From the NCBI GenBank assembly GCA_907165275.2, contig OU015650.1:9826001-9890000 (forward strand): 64,000 nucleotides of DNA, given 5' to 3'. The stretch comes from Zygaena filipendulae (lineage: Eukaryota > Arthropoda > Insecta > Lepidoptera > Zygaenidae). The translations under genes were made by a program, and so were the position numbers. This document shows positions 44,432-57,963 of this stretch, piece after piece; the first letter of the stretch is position 1, and the number at the start of each line of letters is the position of its first letter. Below the pieces are notes generated by a model. It was not told the DNA's origin. It searched no databases and was given only the letters and a program-made list of their open reading frames with translations.

Positions 44432-47400
44432 ATGAGTAGTGTGGAAGTTAAGATAACCAACGACCTTAAAGTTGGCGGCAACAATCCGTGTTTTATTATA
44501 GCCGAAGTCGGACAAAACCATCAAGGCGACATAGAGATTGCAAAAAAATTAATAAAGGCAGCCAAAGTAAGTATCTATGTACCTACCTACTTACCTACTT
44601 AAAAACTACCCTAGTCACAAAAAAACTTAATAGGATACATCAATAGGTAAAGATACAAACACAAAGAAGACAAGAAGTCGCTGTGTTGCTTGACTCTTGA
44701 GTATTCACTATTCCGCTTGAATCGTGTGCTGTCAGTTTTTGTCCTTTTCTCTCCTCACTTTTTACGCACTTGTCGAAAAAAGACAACTATGAAAACGTCT
44801 TTTATAAGTTTACCTAGATGTAATTTACGTCCATTGTTTCCACTTGTCGCAAAAAGAATTTACTGATGCATACAGTACCAATAAATTACGTAATTTTACT
44901 TATACCTATCTAATGAGTAGCTAAGTACTTAGATAATTATGGTTTGGCGGTAATAATTATGGATTTTATTGATTTTATCAACAATGGATCCTGAAATATG
45001 TAAATCTAGAAATTAATTTAATAGTAGAAAATAGTATGACTCGGATTTGTTAGATAGCTATTGTTGACTGCGAACTGATACGAAGAGTCAAATCACCTGT
45101 AATATAAATAGGTACATACTTAAGCTATATAGGTAAGTTAAAGTAGGTAGGTATATCTGAAGATTTGGCTAGTTCTACTTCTAAGGTGTGAATCGTAGAT
45201 AGATTTAACTAACTAGGTACCTATAACCTACGTTATAGTTACCTTCCTAGTTAGTTTGACTACCCGATTAGCGCAGCGCATCACCAAGCCTGCCCGCTAA
45301 TCAAGAGGTTCCGGGTTCGATTCCCGGTGGGGGTGCACTTTCTGTGATGAACACAGGGTTTCACTTTCCAGTCTGGGTAGGTATGTTTATATATCTATAC
45401 TTAGTACAATATAATATGTAATTCTATGTAGTATATACCACGTTTGCTTGATTTCCACGACACAAGCTAATAATAGCTTACTGTGGGATCAAGTAGATCT
45501 ATGTGTTGTGAAGTGGATTATTATTTATTAGTTAAATCTACGAGCGGCGTATAATAGGTACGAGATAGTATTATATTATCTGTGGTACGAGCTAGGTACA
45601 ACAACAAACAACAAATACCTAGATACATACCTGCTAAAGATGCCGCAAGTACCTAATAAATCTATAGAGTAGGTACTAATATAAAATGGCAAATGCTGGT
45701 ATATATGGTAGTTGAGCAACAACGACACAAGTTATAAAACCCAAAATTCTATTTCGTCAGTTAGATACTTAGTAAAATAATAATAGATAGATAGACACGT
45801 ATTTTTGCTTTTCGAATTATTCAAAAAATCCTTACTAATATTATGAATGTGAAAGTGAGTTTGTTTGTTTGTCTGTTACGCTTTCACGCCTCAGATGCTC
45901 AGCGGCTTAACGGATTATCATGAAGTTTTGCATATACACGTCAGTGATACAGAGAAAGACATAGGGTACTTTTTATCCCGGAATCCCCGCGAAAACTCCG
46001 AAATTAACGCGGGTGAAACCGCGGGGAACAGTTAGTACCTACTTAAATAAGAGGGTTTAGGAGTAGGAGGTCGCGACGTCATAACTAGGTGTGACGTCAC
46101 ACGGGATTTCAACTCAATGTATGGCCGTTATTTTTTATTACCTACTTAAAAAAAGGAAAAATAGACAAAATTTTGTAGACAAAAGACGCGTTCTATTGTA
46201 CTCGTACTTCGATGATCGTAGTCCTGCGCATTTCGTAAGAGATCATCCTGTTGGTATCTTCTTCTTTCTTCTTCTTCTTCTTCTGTTGGTATCTTCTTAT
46301 CTTAGTACTCTTGGTACTTCTAGCTGTAAAGACCAGCCGGATGGTTGCCTAATAAGGTAATTCAAATCCATTCATGATCTATTCATAGTCCTCTTGCCCA
46401 ATACTCAATATCTAGGTAGTTTCTAAATTCTATCTGTACCTACTGCTGTTGGTGGGAATTTTTTCATCACCGGAAATTTCTTAAGAGATCATCCAGTAGG
46501 AACCTATTGGCGGCCGGATGGTTGCTATTACATGCTATTTACAAAACCATTCATCATCCATTCAAATATCCTGCCCGACACTCAATAGGTACTTTCTAAT
46601 TTCTATATCATGGACCTACTGCTGTTGTTGGGAAACTTCATCACCGGCGTAAGAGATCATCCGGTAGGAATCCATTTCTTGCCCTAGAGGCGGCCGGTTA
46701 GTTGTCATTTACTAATTCAAATCCATTCATTGAATTGAAGTCAATCAATAATTTAAGAGTTAAGATATTATGTGTGGGTTGTAGATAGTAACATTTTTCA
46801 GTAATTACGTAGACTTAATTGAAAGTAAAACTGAATAATTGAGAGATAATGTCTCCCCTTCTTTTTGTGTTAATTATGGCAAGTATACGAACTATAGATT
46901 TTTATCCCTAATTCAATTCCATTCCTGCAACTTCCGCTTTTACGGAAAGAGTTTTTTTCTGTCGTGAATGTAAAATAGACAGTTAGGTACTAATTTAATT
47001 AAAAATTTGTTTATTTAATTGTTCATTTATTTTAATAAGAATCTAAATTGCTCAGATTCCTATAATTCTTTTAAGAGTACTTTTTAATAGATCCACAGCG
47101 AAGAGCATAAGTAGATTAATAAAAAATATACTTACATGGAAAATACATAGGTATTGATTAAAAATAAATGTGTACTATTTTTTCCAAGAGTAGGTACTAT
47201 ATTTTTGCATTTTTCTTTGGAAAAATACAATATTTTTTTTCACAAAAATGTGACAACCCTATAATATACTAATAGACGTGCATGCTGTGGCCAATGGCCA
47301 TCTATTACAGCTAAGTAGATACTTATACAAAAATAAATTGATGGTCGAATCCTGTAAAATAAAAATCAGCAACATAGTTATTTATATGTAAGTACTTATA

Positions 47401-50400
47401 TAAACTACCTACTCGATAAATTTTATAATTTGTTCGTTTACAAATGCCGAAAGAAAATTTTAAAAATGTAAGGGTGGGTGCTTGTGCCGTGTGCGTCGGA
47501 AATCGATACGGGATGGTATACCACACTGACTTTGTTGTGGTCACACTTCGAACCTAACCCATGGTGGCGGGATGCTCGCAAATAGAAAACCACAACCTTT
47601 GACGACACATTTATAAACGATTTAATTACTTAGGTACTTATACAACTTGCCGATCGCGTCTATACCACTTTTAGTGGTAAATCCTTACTAATATCACAGG
47701 TAATATAGGTAGCTAATGTTACAAATACGAAAGTGAGTTTGTTTGTTTGTTTGTTACGTTTTCACGCCTCAACGGCTCAACGGATCATGATGAAATTAAG
47801 CCTACTCGTTTTCAGGGATATAAAGAAGGGTATTTTTTATCCCGAAAAACTGTATTAAATTTTGCATACCTACTTACTACACTTTGTGAAAAATTTAGGG
47901 TAGGTAGTACTTTTATCTCAGAATATCCGCGGAATCTCCGAAATTAACGCGGGTGTAACCGCGGGGAATAGCTAGTACCTAGATCAATAACTATATAAAC
48001 AAAAAACTGATAAAGTAATAAGTAAGTAGTTAGTTAAACGCCAAATTACAATACCCATAGAATCTAATTTTATTTTTATCCCTCCTTTCAGGATGCCGGT
48101 GCAAGCTGCGTTAAATTTCAAAAGACGTGTATACAGGAGAAGTTCACAAAGCAATACCTGCAGAGGCCCTACGAAAACTCCAACTCCTGGGGAAAGACAT
48201 ACGGCGAACACAAACGACATTTAGAATTCACTGATAGTCAGTACAGGGAACTATTCAAATATGCAAATGAGGTCGGCATCTTGTTTACAGCCTCGGCTAT
48301 GGATATGGTAAGGTACCACGAATATAGGTATTCCTGCATACTTTGTGATAAGCACGGTCTGAGAAAGCGAGCACCTATTTGTCAGAATAAAAATTTAAGT
48401 AATAAAAATTTACTGAAGCAGTTATTGGATTATCTCAGTGAAATCCCTACTAATATTATAAATGCAAAAGTAACTGTCTGTCTGTCTGTTAAGAGCTTTC
48501 AGACCTTAACGCATTGATATACCACATAAATCAATGCCTTAACGGCTCTACCGATCACTATGAAATTTTGCATTCACGTTACCGGGGGTACAGAGAAGGA
48601 CAAAGGAGACTTTTTATCCCGAAATTGCCGCGGGAACTCCGAAATTAACGCAGGTGAAACCGCGGGGAACAGCTAGTACATAATAATATATTATTATGAT
48701 ATAACACGTAGTTAGGACATAGGCAGTCCGGTGTCATGTATTGGTAGGTAGGTGTCAGCCAGGGTTGCCACCTTTTTTTGGAAAAATATAGTATTTATCC
48801 GAAAAAAGATGCAAAAATATAGTACTTTTGCTAAATGCAGGGGGAAAAATAGTACATATTTATTTTTAATCATTATGTATCGGGCAGCATTCATCTACAA
48901 ATTATTGCTAGTTTGACAGTTGACATTTTGTGCCCACGTATGCGTTTCGTTCTGAACTACCCCGTGCTGCGCTACGGGTGCGTTCTAGACCAGGGCAGTC
49001 ACAGTTAATTTAAAAAAGTGCGGCAGTTGAATTGGGGATAAAAATATAGTATTTTTCAAACTATATATTTTTTCTATAATATATAGTACAATTGACTGAA
49101 ATATAGTACGATACTATATAATATAGTACGGGTGGCAACCCTAGTGTCAGCCATTTGCTGAAAAGATTTCTGGATTCTATTAAATTCTATGTACTTAGCT
49201 GTGATCTTACGTTACAATTCACACCCATACCTATGTCGTATTCTTACATAATATGTTATGGATGTGTATGAGGCGCGAAAGATGTATTCGAATCGTTCTA
49301 TTTATATTGGAGGTCTGCCTACCCCTCCAGTAGGTGGCTGTGAATTTATGGGTGCATTGTAGGTACCTACATACTCGTATACGTAGGTCGTAGGGATATT
49401 GAGAAAGATTATTGTACTAACTTAAAGTGTACCTAGCCAGACTTAGGTATAAGTACTTACCTACCAAGATTCTTTATCAGGTATTTATCGCAAGTAGGTA
49501 TATATAGGTAGGTATGTTGGTATGATAACGTATGTACGTATACCCAAACATGTCATAAATCTAAAGGTACGAACTTAAAATGTGCAACAAATATACATAA
49601 TATTGTCATGTCCATGAAGTTATCGTTAATTCGTAAATGATAAGTTAATTTTTTATGAAAAAAATAAATGGAATGTAGGTAGGTATTTAATATTGGAATT
49701 AATTGATCGAACCAGGAATAAAATTCCCATGATTATAACGAAATAAGAATGATGACCGATTGAAATACTAACAGCAACGTATCTTGTTGTAAACATTGAG
49801 CTATTTATAGAGATTTGATTTTTTGGATGTTGGGTTAGTTGGCCGTTGGGTCGATCAAATATTAAACGTGTATATATATATATATATATATCGGTATATA
49901 CCGACATTAGTTTAACCACTACTTTGGTATTAGTCACGTTTGAAACTTGGCCAATGGTTACACAGATTGGAAAGATAATATTACGTATTATAGCTATTAT
50001 AATTATTGTGCATCACCTTTGCCTATACTAAGTAGGTATACGTGCTTACTACTTACGTAGGTATTAAAAGGTGAAATACTACCTAAGGATGAACAGGAAT
50101 AAATAGGTTACAATGTATAAGTAAACCAATCTACAGTTTCATTTTTGTTCACAGGTATCATTTGACTTTTTAGTGAATCTTAAAGTACCATTTATAAAAA
50201 TTGGATCCGGGGATTCAAATAATCTGCTATTCCTCAAGTACGCTGCGTCTAAGAAGGTGCCACTAATCATATCGACTGGCATGGTGGACAAAAAAGCTGT
50301 GAAGACTATTTACGATATAATATCGGTTGAGCACAAGCAATTCTGCTTGTTACACTGCATATCAGCATACCCCGTGCCATTCGAAGACTGCAATCTCACA

Positions 50401-51903
50401 GTTCTGCAGGATTATAAGAACACATTCGATGTGCCAGTCGGGTACTCTGGACAGGAGGTGGGCACCGCTGTGGGACTGGCTGCTGTCGCTTTAGGAGCTA
50501 AGGTAAATTTAAAATTCAAATTATCAAAGAAATAAACTAAATTATCAATTTATTTATTTATTTATTTATTTAAGTACACAAAACAGATTGTAGTCATTAC
50601 AATTAAATTATTTACTGATTGATACCATAGCATAGATGGCGTTGGAATCAAGCTTTTTGATCTCTGTCCTCAAATAATGACGAAATACCAAATAACATCA
50701 TGTAGGAGTAGGAGAAAACAAAATTATACTTAATTCTTTATTCGCACCATTTGCTGTGATTTGAGTACACCTGAAAAAGTTTTTCGAACTTGGTGCTATT
50801 AAATAGTGTTTGACTCAGAGTCAATACTTTAAAATCCCATTATTAAAGTATTTACGCCTAAAGACGTAATATTTTCATTAGGTACAATACTGAATTGACT
50901 GGCCCAAAATTTATCACTAGTATACAAATTTTAAATTTCCTATTTTTAACCTTTTCTGATTTCTATTATATTTGTAACAGATATTAGAGAAGCATATAAC
51001 GCTGGACAAAGGCATGAAAGGCACAGACCACGTGTGTTCGCTGACGCCGTCGGAGTTCAAGCAGCTGGTCTGCGACGTGCGCGTCATCGAGGCCGCCCTG
51101 GGCACCCCAATCAAGAAGGTCGTCACTTCAGGTAAGTAACATTGTTTTCACTTCTCACCAACGTAAAGTTGGTGTATACCCATACCCAAGGGTGTGAGCG
51201 GACTAAAACAGCTTTTTATGCTCTAGTGCATAAAACATTTTGTTGACGTTGCGTTGTTGATATAACATTCTTCGAGGAAAAAACCAATTTTATTCTCGAC
51301 TGGATTATAAATGTCTCGGATGAAATAGCATGTTTTGTATTCCCGATATTCTCGTTCACCGGCTCTTGATAAACAATCTACAATTTTATTCAGACGATGT
51401 CAATTTTAATGCACAAAACACTTGTTAGTTTGTGAACCGGCCAAAGTCAACGCTTACGCGCGAACTAACAGCATACAGCGGATAAATAAAGAAAAGAAGA
51501 AATATTAGTTTTTATAATAATAGATAACTATAATATGCATTCCTATATAACAAAAAATACGTAGGTATCTATATTAAATTTAGTTATTAGGTAGGTATAG
51601 CAAGTAGCGGTAGCGGTAGGTAGGTATAGCAAGTAGCGTCAGATGCTAAATATGACATAAATAACAACAACATCTAAAATATTTGAAATCCTTCCAGAAA
51701 TTCCATGCATCGATAAGCTACAGAAGTCTTTAGTAATGGGTTGTTCTAAAAACCGGGGAGAGATACTGTACCCTGGTGATGTGAAGATCAAAGTAGCGGA
51801 GCCGAAGGGTTTGAACGCGTTGCATTTCGAAGATGTCATTTACAAGACCCTCGTGTACGACAAAAAGGAAGACGAACCTCTCAACGACGGAGACTTCTGC
51901 TGA
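44432..51903 (+). CDS. NANS: Sialic acid (N-acetylneuraminate-9-phosphate) synthase
   Basis: Five exons: 44432-44566, 48092-48307, 50155-50502, 50981-51131 and 51698-51903, all GT/AG and in one frame, giving 351 residues (human 359). The enzyme condenses phosphoenolpyruvate with ManNAc-6-phosphate to make sialic acid phosphate in the cytosol. The NeuB-type TIM barrel shows FIIAEVGQNHQGD, KFQK, SWGKTYGEHKRHLEF, KIGSGDSNN, VGYSGQEVGTAVG and LEKHITLDK. The C-terminal antifreeze-like/SAF region (residues about 285-345) has VKIKVAEPKGL. Residue 217 is Gln where NeuB enzymes have the first of two metal-binding His residues; the second (His238) is present at the usual spacing. Intron 1 (3.5 kb) carries a SINE, three Helitron-like elements and tandem repeats. 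Confidence 0.94.
45261..45530 (+). repeat. tRNA-derived SINE, plus strand
   Basis: Head TACCCGATTAGCGCAGCGCA and B-box GGTTCGATTCCCGG. The body contains CACGTTTGCTTGATTTCCAC and an ATT-rich 3' end. It is the same family as 24006-24440 and lies in NANS intron 1. The tRNA acceptor stem does not pair, so it is not a tRNA gene. Confidence 0.7.
45829..46035 (+). mobile_element. Helitron-like element in NANS intron 1
   Basis: TCCTTACTAATATTATGAAT after A at the 5' end. It ends AACGCGGGTGAAACCGCGGG and TTAG (46032-46035) instead of CTAG. Confidence 0.8.
46230..46740 (+). repeat. Three diverged tandem units
   Basis: GTAAGAGATCATCCNGTNGG recurs at about 46228, 46480 and 46649. Each copy is followed by GCCGGATGGTTG-, CAAATCCATTCAT- and CACCGG-type blocks. 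The first unit is lengthened by a CTT microsatellite (46257-46282). Confidence 0.65.
47130..47262. repeat. Diverged fragment of the TAGGGTTGCCAC hAT MITE
   Basis: Repeats AATACAATATTTTT and GTGACAACCCTATAATA, which resemble the interior and right end of the complete copy at 48760-49143. Confidence 0.4.
47682..47975 (+). mobile_element. Helitron-like element in NANS intron 1
   Basis: TCCTTACTAATATCACAGG at the 5' end, a GTTT microsatellite, and ACGCGGGTGTAACCGCGGGG with CTAG (47972-47975) before T. It ends about 115 bp before NANS exon 2. Confidence 0.8.
48444..48676 (+). mobile_element. Helitron-like element in NANS intron 2
   Basis: TCCCTACTAATATTATAAAT after A, a TCTG microsatellite, and ACGCAGGTGAAACCGCGGGG with CTAG (48673-48676) before T. 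Confidence 0.85.
48760..49143. mobile_element. hAT MITE with 8-bp target duplication
   Basis: Ends CAGGGTTGCCACC and GGTGGCAACCCTA are inverted. GTGTCAGC flanks both sides (48752-48759, 49144-49151). The 384-bp interior repeats AATATAGTA-type words. The 8-bp duplication and YAGGGTT ends are diagnostic of hAT MITEs. It lies in NANS intron 2. Confidence 0.85.
50548..50640 (-). repeat. LINE/SINE 3'-tail fragment, minus strand
   Basis: A TTTA microsatellite (50548-50572) followed by AGTACACAAAACAGATTGTA, looking like the reversed tail of a retroposon in NANS intron 3. Confidence 0.35.
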
Positions 51904-52559
51904 CTATAATTGCACGTCACAACATAAAGTTTATTTTTCATTATATAATTAAGTAATATGCATCTTACCAATCTAATATTGTTTTTATGTTTTCAATTTT
52001 ACAAGTATATACCTATACAAGCCCTGTAGCCTGAATACAGAGCAGAGCTGCTTCTAAGGTAGTAAGGTAAACCTATGTATATATACGTATATTTTATAGC
52101 GGTGCCGGTGTTGAGCTGTTGACTCTTACCTACTGACTGATGTATTTTGTGTGAACTTATCGTTAATCGTTATAAAGTTATTATTTTGTTAAGGTAGTTG
52201 ATACTGACTTACGAATTAATAGATATGTACTAATAATAATCCGAAAAAAATTGCTCACAGTAACTCTTTATTTACATAATTTACCTAATAAAAGTATTTT
52301 TCTTGACATTTTTGTTTTTTCCCAACCCTATTTTTTCACTCAAACAACAAGTAAGTATAAATTATAAATAAGTTATAAATTATCTAAAATTATCTCTGCT
52401 ATTTCTTCTGCGTTGTTTTTATAAAAAACTGATTTCCTCAATTTTCTTTGACGTCAATGTCCATTCATAAAGTTTTGTGTTCAGTATTGACGTACTTACC
52501 AACTTTATTTTGAAGCTGAGCGTGAAACCCACGCACGGAACGCATTACCTACCTACCGC
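51904..52559. other. 3' flank of NANS
   Basis: AT-rich non-coding sequence; AATAAA near 52287 is a possible distal polyadenylation signal. Confidence 0.45.
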
Positions 52560-53520
52560 GCAAAAACACCCTAGACGTCTATTTTAGAAGACGCTACAGC
52601 CGGCCCAACGAGAATGGCAAGCATAGCACAGTGCGGTTCTAAGTGGTTTTTATTCGGAGACGCATCGAGTGCGCGTGCACTCCTGCCTCCTGCACACGTG
52701 TCCGTGCTTCACGAGCCATAACATGCTGTCTTGGAGGAGGTTTGTAAAGCGTGCCTTGTCGTTTTATAAGAGACTGCGTTTTATTTATACTGATAATGAG
52801 ATCGCGAGCAGCGGTAAGAGGCATGTGGTGAACTAATAGAACATTAAGTGGCACAGCAGGCGCACGCTGGGAATTGGCTCGGTGCCCGAGTAGCCGCCAG
52901 TCCCCTGAGCGCCGGGCCGACCGCCGCCTGCGCTGCTACGCGCATCCATCCCGCGCATCCGACGCAACGTTCCGCTATTTTTTATTACTACACTTGTGAA
53001 TTTTATCGGGCGTGACTCTCGGACGCCGACATTCGCAACGTCCGCATGCATCTTACAACAAATACCTACTTTCACTGATGCTAACGTAACGATGTGCGTT
53101 GTTTACGCGCCGCGCATCTGAAGAATCGTTGCGTACCTACAGAGAGCTGCCGATTTGGGTCGCCCGGTTCACTGCTAGCATTGGGGTATTTTTATTGCAA
53201 CGGGCGAGTGATGATCTACGAATCGAGCATTACGCTAGTAGTTAGAATATAATAGTAAAGCTCATTCCATGAAACGTTTGTAAGTATAAGCCTAACCTAA
53301 ACGGGAACAAAATCTGATGAATGTCGACTGTCTAATCGCAATTTAAACGTTCGGCTATACGAGAATTTGTGTAGACCTTTTGGATTTTCCTTTGTTATAG
53401 TGTTTGTGTGTAAGAGTTGGTGTTAGTGTTTGGTATAATATTAAATATACTCAGTGGCATTTAGTTGTAATCGTTGTCATTTGTAAAGTGCATTTGTTAG
53501 TATCGTGAGGTCTGTCGAGA
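52560..53520 (+). promoter_or_regulatory. GC-rich 5' flank of the SOGA/MTCL-like gene
   Basis: CpG-rich sequence (especially 52640-52970) contrasts with the surrounding AT-rich DNA and leads into the first coding exon. It probably holds the promoter and 5'UTR. No single core element can be assigned. Confidence 0.5.
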
Positions 53521-56500
53521 ATGCACCACTTGTACCCGCTCGCGAAGGGCGACCCGCTGTGCCCGCTGGGCTTCCACCCGCAGGTGCGGTGGCCGACGCG
53601 CTGCAAGCGCTGCTTCCGCGACTACAAAGAGCATGGCGGCCGCAAGAAGGACGATGACTTCACCGCCTCCACGCCCAGCCTCTCCTCGTGGACCTCACCT
53701 GCGTCACGGTCAGTGCTGGTGGAGTGCGATATCCACTGGAACTCCACGCTATAACGATTACCTACATTTGTTTATGCACTAGCTGTTTTACATGCATGTT
53801 TTTTTTTATAATCTTCGTGTTCCAAGGTAGGTACTTCAACACCTTAGGGTTTGTTTCGAAAGATCCTTTCTTAGTCGTTAACCACCTTGCATAGTGCTCT
53901 GCACCTTTTAATGCTTTCATTCGCGTTTTTTTTTTCTTTAGAAGCTTTCGAATGTACCGGGATAAAAAGTATTTCTCTTTTCTGGAACTGCGTTGGCCTA
54001 GACGGCTTAAATGGCTTTTACGATCAACTATTGTATCGATTAAAAGAATTTGATGATAAATAGATGAAAAAATAAACAAGACAATAATAACGCAATAATA
54101 CGATTTTTTTAAAGCAATAGGCACGATTCCCGAAAATATTTTTTCTAGTTTTTATTAAAAATCAGCCTCGAGAGTCGAGACTCCCTTGAGTATTTTTCGC
54201 TACATCCAGTATCCACTCGCCCTTGAAAAATTCACCTGTATCTATACTATAATAAAAGAGTAGAATCCGCGATTCTGTACATTGAATATTTTTAGCAAAA
54301 ATTTACAGGGGGCGATAAAAGAAGAGTAACCAACCACAAAAAAAAAGTTTAAAATATAATTTTCTGTCTGTCTGTCTGTCTGTCAATTCGCGATAATCTC
54401 AGAATCTGCTGAAAATAGATATTGTCATGCGGTTTTCAGAGGTAGATTAAGCTTAGCCTGGAGCTACATATAGGCTTTGTTTCATTTAAATCGGATGTGG
54501 GAAAAAACGTTGTTACATAAAAACCTTTCACGCGGGTGAAACCGCGGGGCACAGCTAGTATTTTAATATTTCGAACTAACCTTCATTGATCGGTTGACAC
54601 CTTATGTATCAGTCTACTACGAATATCAAATACTCTATGAAGTCTAAATACTCTATAACTGCCTACTTATTTATATAACTGAATTACTGGTACATATAAA
54701 GTACATCAATATATGTTTGCGATTATAATCGTCAAACCTAATGTTAGAAATCGATATGTACCTACTAATATCAACCATTTCTTTGTGGCAATATTAAAGT
54801 AGGATACTTCTCCAAATAGTCAATCGACATCGATAAGTTTATCCGTTGGATACCTACTTAGGTACACTATTATCAACGACGCCGCCGCGCCATGCCGTTT
54901 ATTTTGTGATACAATCCTACTAGTATCAATCGATATCAACTTAAGCTTTAGTCTCAACAATCGATGTCGAATAAAGCAAACCAATCGGATTTACATATCG
55001 ATCGAGTGTCCATAAATAATGCACCGAAATGCCACGAGTCACGACTAAACGTAAATGACCGATCGAGGCAAATCTATCGGATTTACATAGAGATCGAATG
55101 CACATTACTATACCACGCAAAATTACCACGACCAAATAACAATGCCCGATCGAGGCCGATCGAGCAAATGGTGAAACACCTTTATCTACAATTTTCTTAA
55201 AGTAAGAACATATTATTATTATTATGATAGGAGTCGTGATGAAGAAAATGGTGCAGCCGTCGTGGAAAAACCCGGGCGTGGATGGGCGTCTAGTACAAAC
55301 CTATCTTTTGCTGAACTCGCCAAAAAGGATGCCTTCTCCACTGGTAACTTTTATTTCGTATTTTATTTTATACGAAGAGTATAGGTATCTGGTAAGTACC
55401 AAAATGGCTGACACTCAGCATATGCCGTGGAACTAAGTCCCACGACGCTGATTTTCAGTGGCGATCGTAAGAAGAGAGATGGCTAAGTAAAATGACACTG
55501 TCAATGAAACCAGTTGTCCACAGATCTGCGTTCTGCATCATCTGCACTAGTAGCATGTTATGTTCTTCTCTGTACCATCCCTAAAAACGTAGGTATATGT
55601 AAAATTTCATGAAAATTTAGAGCGGTTATGGTGTAAAAGCGTAACAAACAAACTCACATTAAGGATATAGCTGTTTCACCCTTTATTTTACCCACGTTAA
55701 TTTCAGAGTTCCCCCTTGAATTTCATAAGTTTCCTATGTCCTTTTCCTTGTAGGTATCTACCCCTTACAACGAGTAGGTATAGGTACTTGTGTGAAATTT
55801 CATGCGATTTTTCCCGTGTTAATATCGGAGTTCCCTTGGTAAAACTGAAATTAACACAGCTAAAATCGCATGAAATGGAATGCAAAATTTCATAATAAAC
55901 GCTAATCTCCAAAGCCGCTAAAATGATTTTCGCGGTTCCCACAGGTAGGTAGGTAGTAGGTAGGTACAGCTCAGCTTGGAGCAACACAAATTTTGTTGTC
56001 TGTGACGCTATTTCGCTGTGCCGCTTATACGTATAGTTGTTAAAAAACTATGAAAGGACTCCCAGCGTATTTCCTTTATTATAAACTAGCTGTGCCCCGG
56101 GGTTTCACCCACGGTAATTTCGGAGTTCCCGCGGGAACTCCGGGATAAAAAGTATCCTTTGTCCTTCTCTGTAGGTACCCCTGACAACGTGCATGCCAAA
56201 TTTCATCCAAATCCGTTTAGCCGTTTTTGCGTGATTGAGTAACAAACATCCAAATATCTAAACATCCATAACACATCCACACTTTCACATTTATAGTATT
56301 AGTAGGAAGTAGGATATATGTATACTCAGTCTGAGGATATAGATATATATAGTTTCAACCTTCAATGACGATATCTGCGAAGGCTCGTTGGAAATTAGCG
56401 CTAAATTTTACTACAGAGTTAATGTAAATTGTCCAGGGTTGAAAACAAACAACGCATCGTGGACGTCGACGCCGGACTTGGGGGTTAACGACCCGAACGA

Positions 56501-57928
56501 CTCCTCCAACGCTGTCACTGTTAGCTTAAAACTACCTAAAAGACGCCTAACGGGACCACTGCCTTCGATAGACACGGGCCAGAATTATACAGGTATCAAT
56601 CATATATCGACCTTCATCCACGTATCTATCTATAGTTGCATAACTGAATATTCAGATTCTTGTAATCTATAGACAATTCGACAGTTATTGAATCTGCAAT
56701 AGATACCTAATGAGTTTAACAGAAGTGTTTACCTACTTAAGATTGCGATCTGTGTAAGCACATTGGTAAGCACTGAATAAAAGATGTATTATGTATTTAC
56801 AAAGAAATGTTACAAACGGAGTTACATAAATACCATAGAGAACGTCTATTTTCTCAATACAAATCCGGAAAGATGAATATTACTATAAAGCAATTTGAAA
56901 CTTAAAGCTCATGTGTTACTGGGTTACCGGCAATAGTACTAACGCTGTAGGGCATTCCCAGCTGCAGGAACTAGTAGTTTGAAAACATAAAATAGCAGAG
57001 AACAAAATCATCACGGAATGCGTAAGACTTTCGTAAAATAATAAAATTTCGAGACATGTTGTCATTCCAGAAACGGTGACTGTGCGTCGACCATCGCAGT
57101 CCCCACCACCGGCCGCGGCTGTCACCACGCAGTCGCAAGTCACCATCAACAAAAATGACTCGCTCGCTGAAAGAGTTCGCAAGGTTACATTCACTGATTA
57201 GTTTGAAAAACGAAATAGTATAAACTAATATTTTGCCAATCTTTACCAACGCATTTACAGCCTTTTGAAATTGGTTTCAAAGGCAGTAGGTAAACACCTA
57301 TCTACTTTGGTGTTGTAGCAAACTTGATGATTGATTTTGAAACTATGTCTTAAGTAGGTCAAGACAACAATTCCGCCTGTCTACAGTAGTCTGTCTACAC
57401 ACGAAATGATGCTCAAAATAAACTCAAAAGGTCACCATGCAAATTAGTGCAGCACGGCTGACTATTCGTACCTACTTACTACACGACAATTATTCTCCAT
57501 TTAGTAAAAGAAACCTGATTTACAAAGAAATGTTATTTTAAGGAAGACATTTTTAAAAACAAATTAATAGTTGTTTTTTTTTTATTTTCAGATGCACTTA
57601 CTGAAAGCTCAGAATAGCTTCGAAAAGGAGTCGAGTATAGAAAAAGAAAGAGAAAGACGGAGCGTATCTAAAAGTAGAGAAGAAGAGAAACAATCACGAT
57701 TAAAAGAAGAGCGTACATCTATCAAAGACGATGTAAATTTTATGATACAGGTAATTTGCAATGACAAAACGTAACAGAAGGATAACTATTAATCTATACT
57801 ATAATCGCTACAATAAAAGAGTAGAATCCGCGATTCTGTACATTGAATATTTTTACCTAAAATTGAGAGGGGTGATAAAAGAAGAGTAACCAAGCCCAAA
57901 AAAAAGTCTGTCTGTCTGTCTGTCTGCC

Positions 57929-57963
<35 letters not shown>

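Noticed and set aside
45261..45340. Possible tRNA gene
   Set aside because: A and B boxes are present, but the acceptor stem does not pair and the sequence continues into a SINE body shared with 24006-24440.
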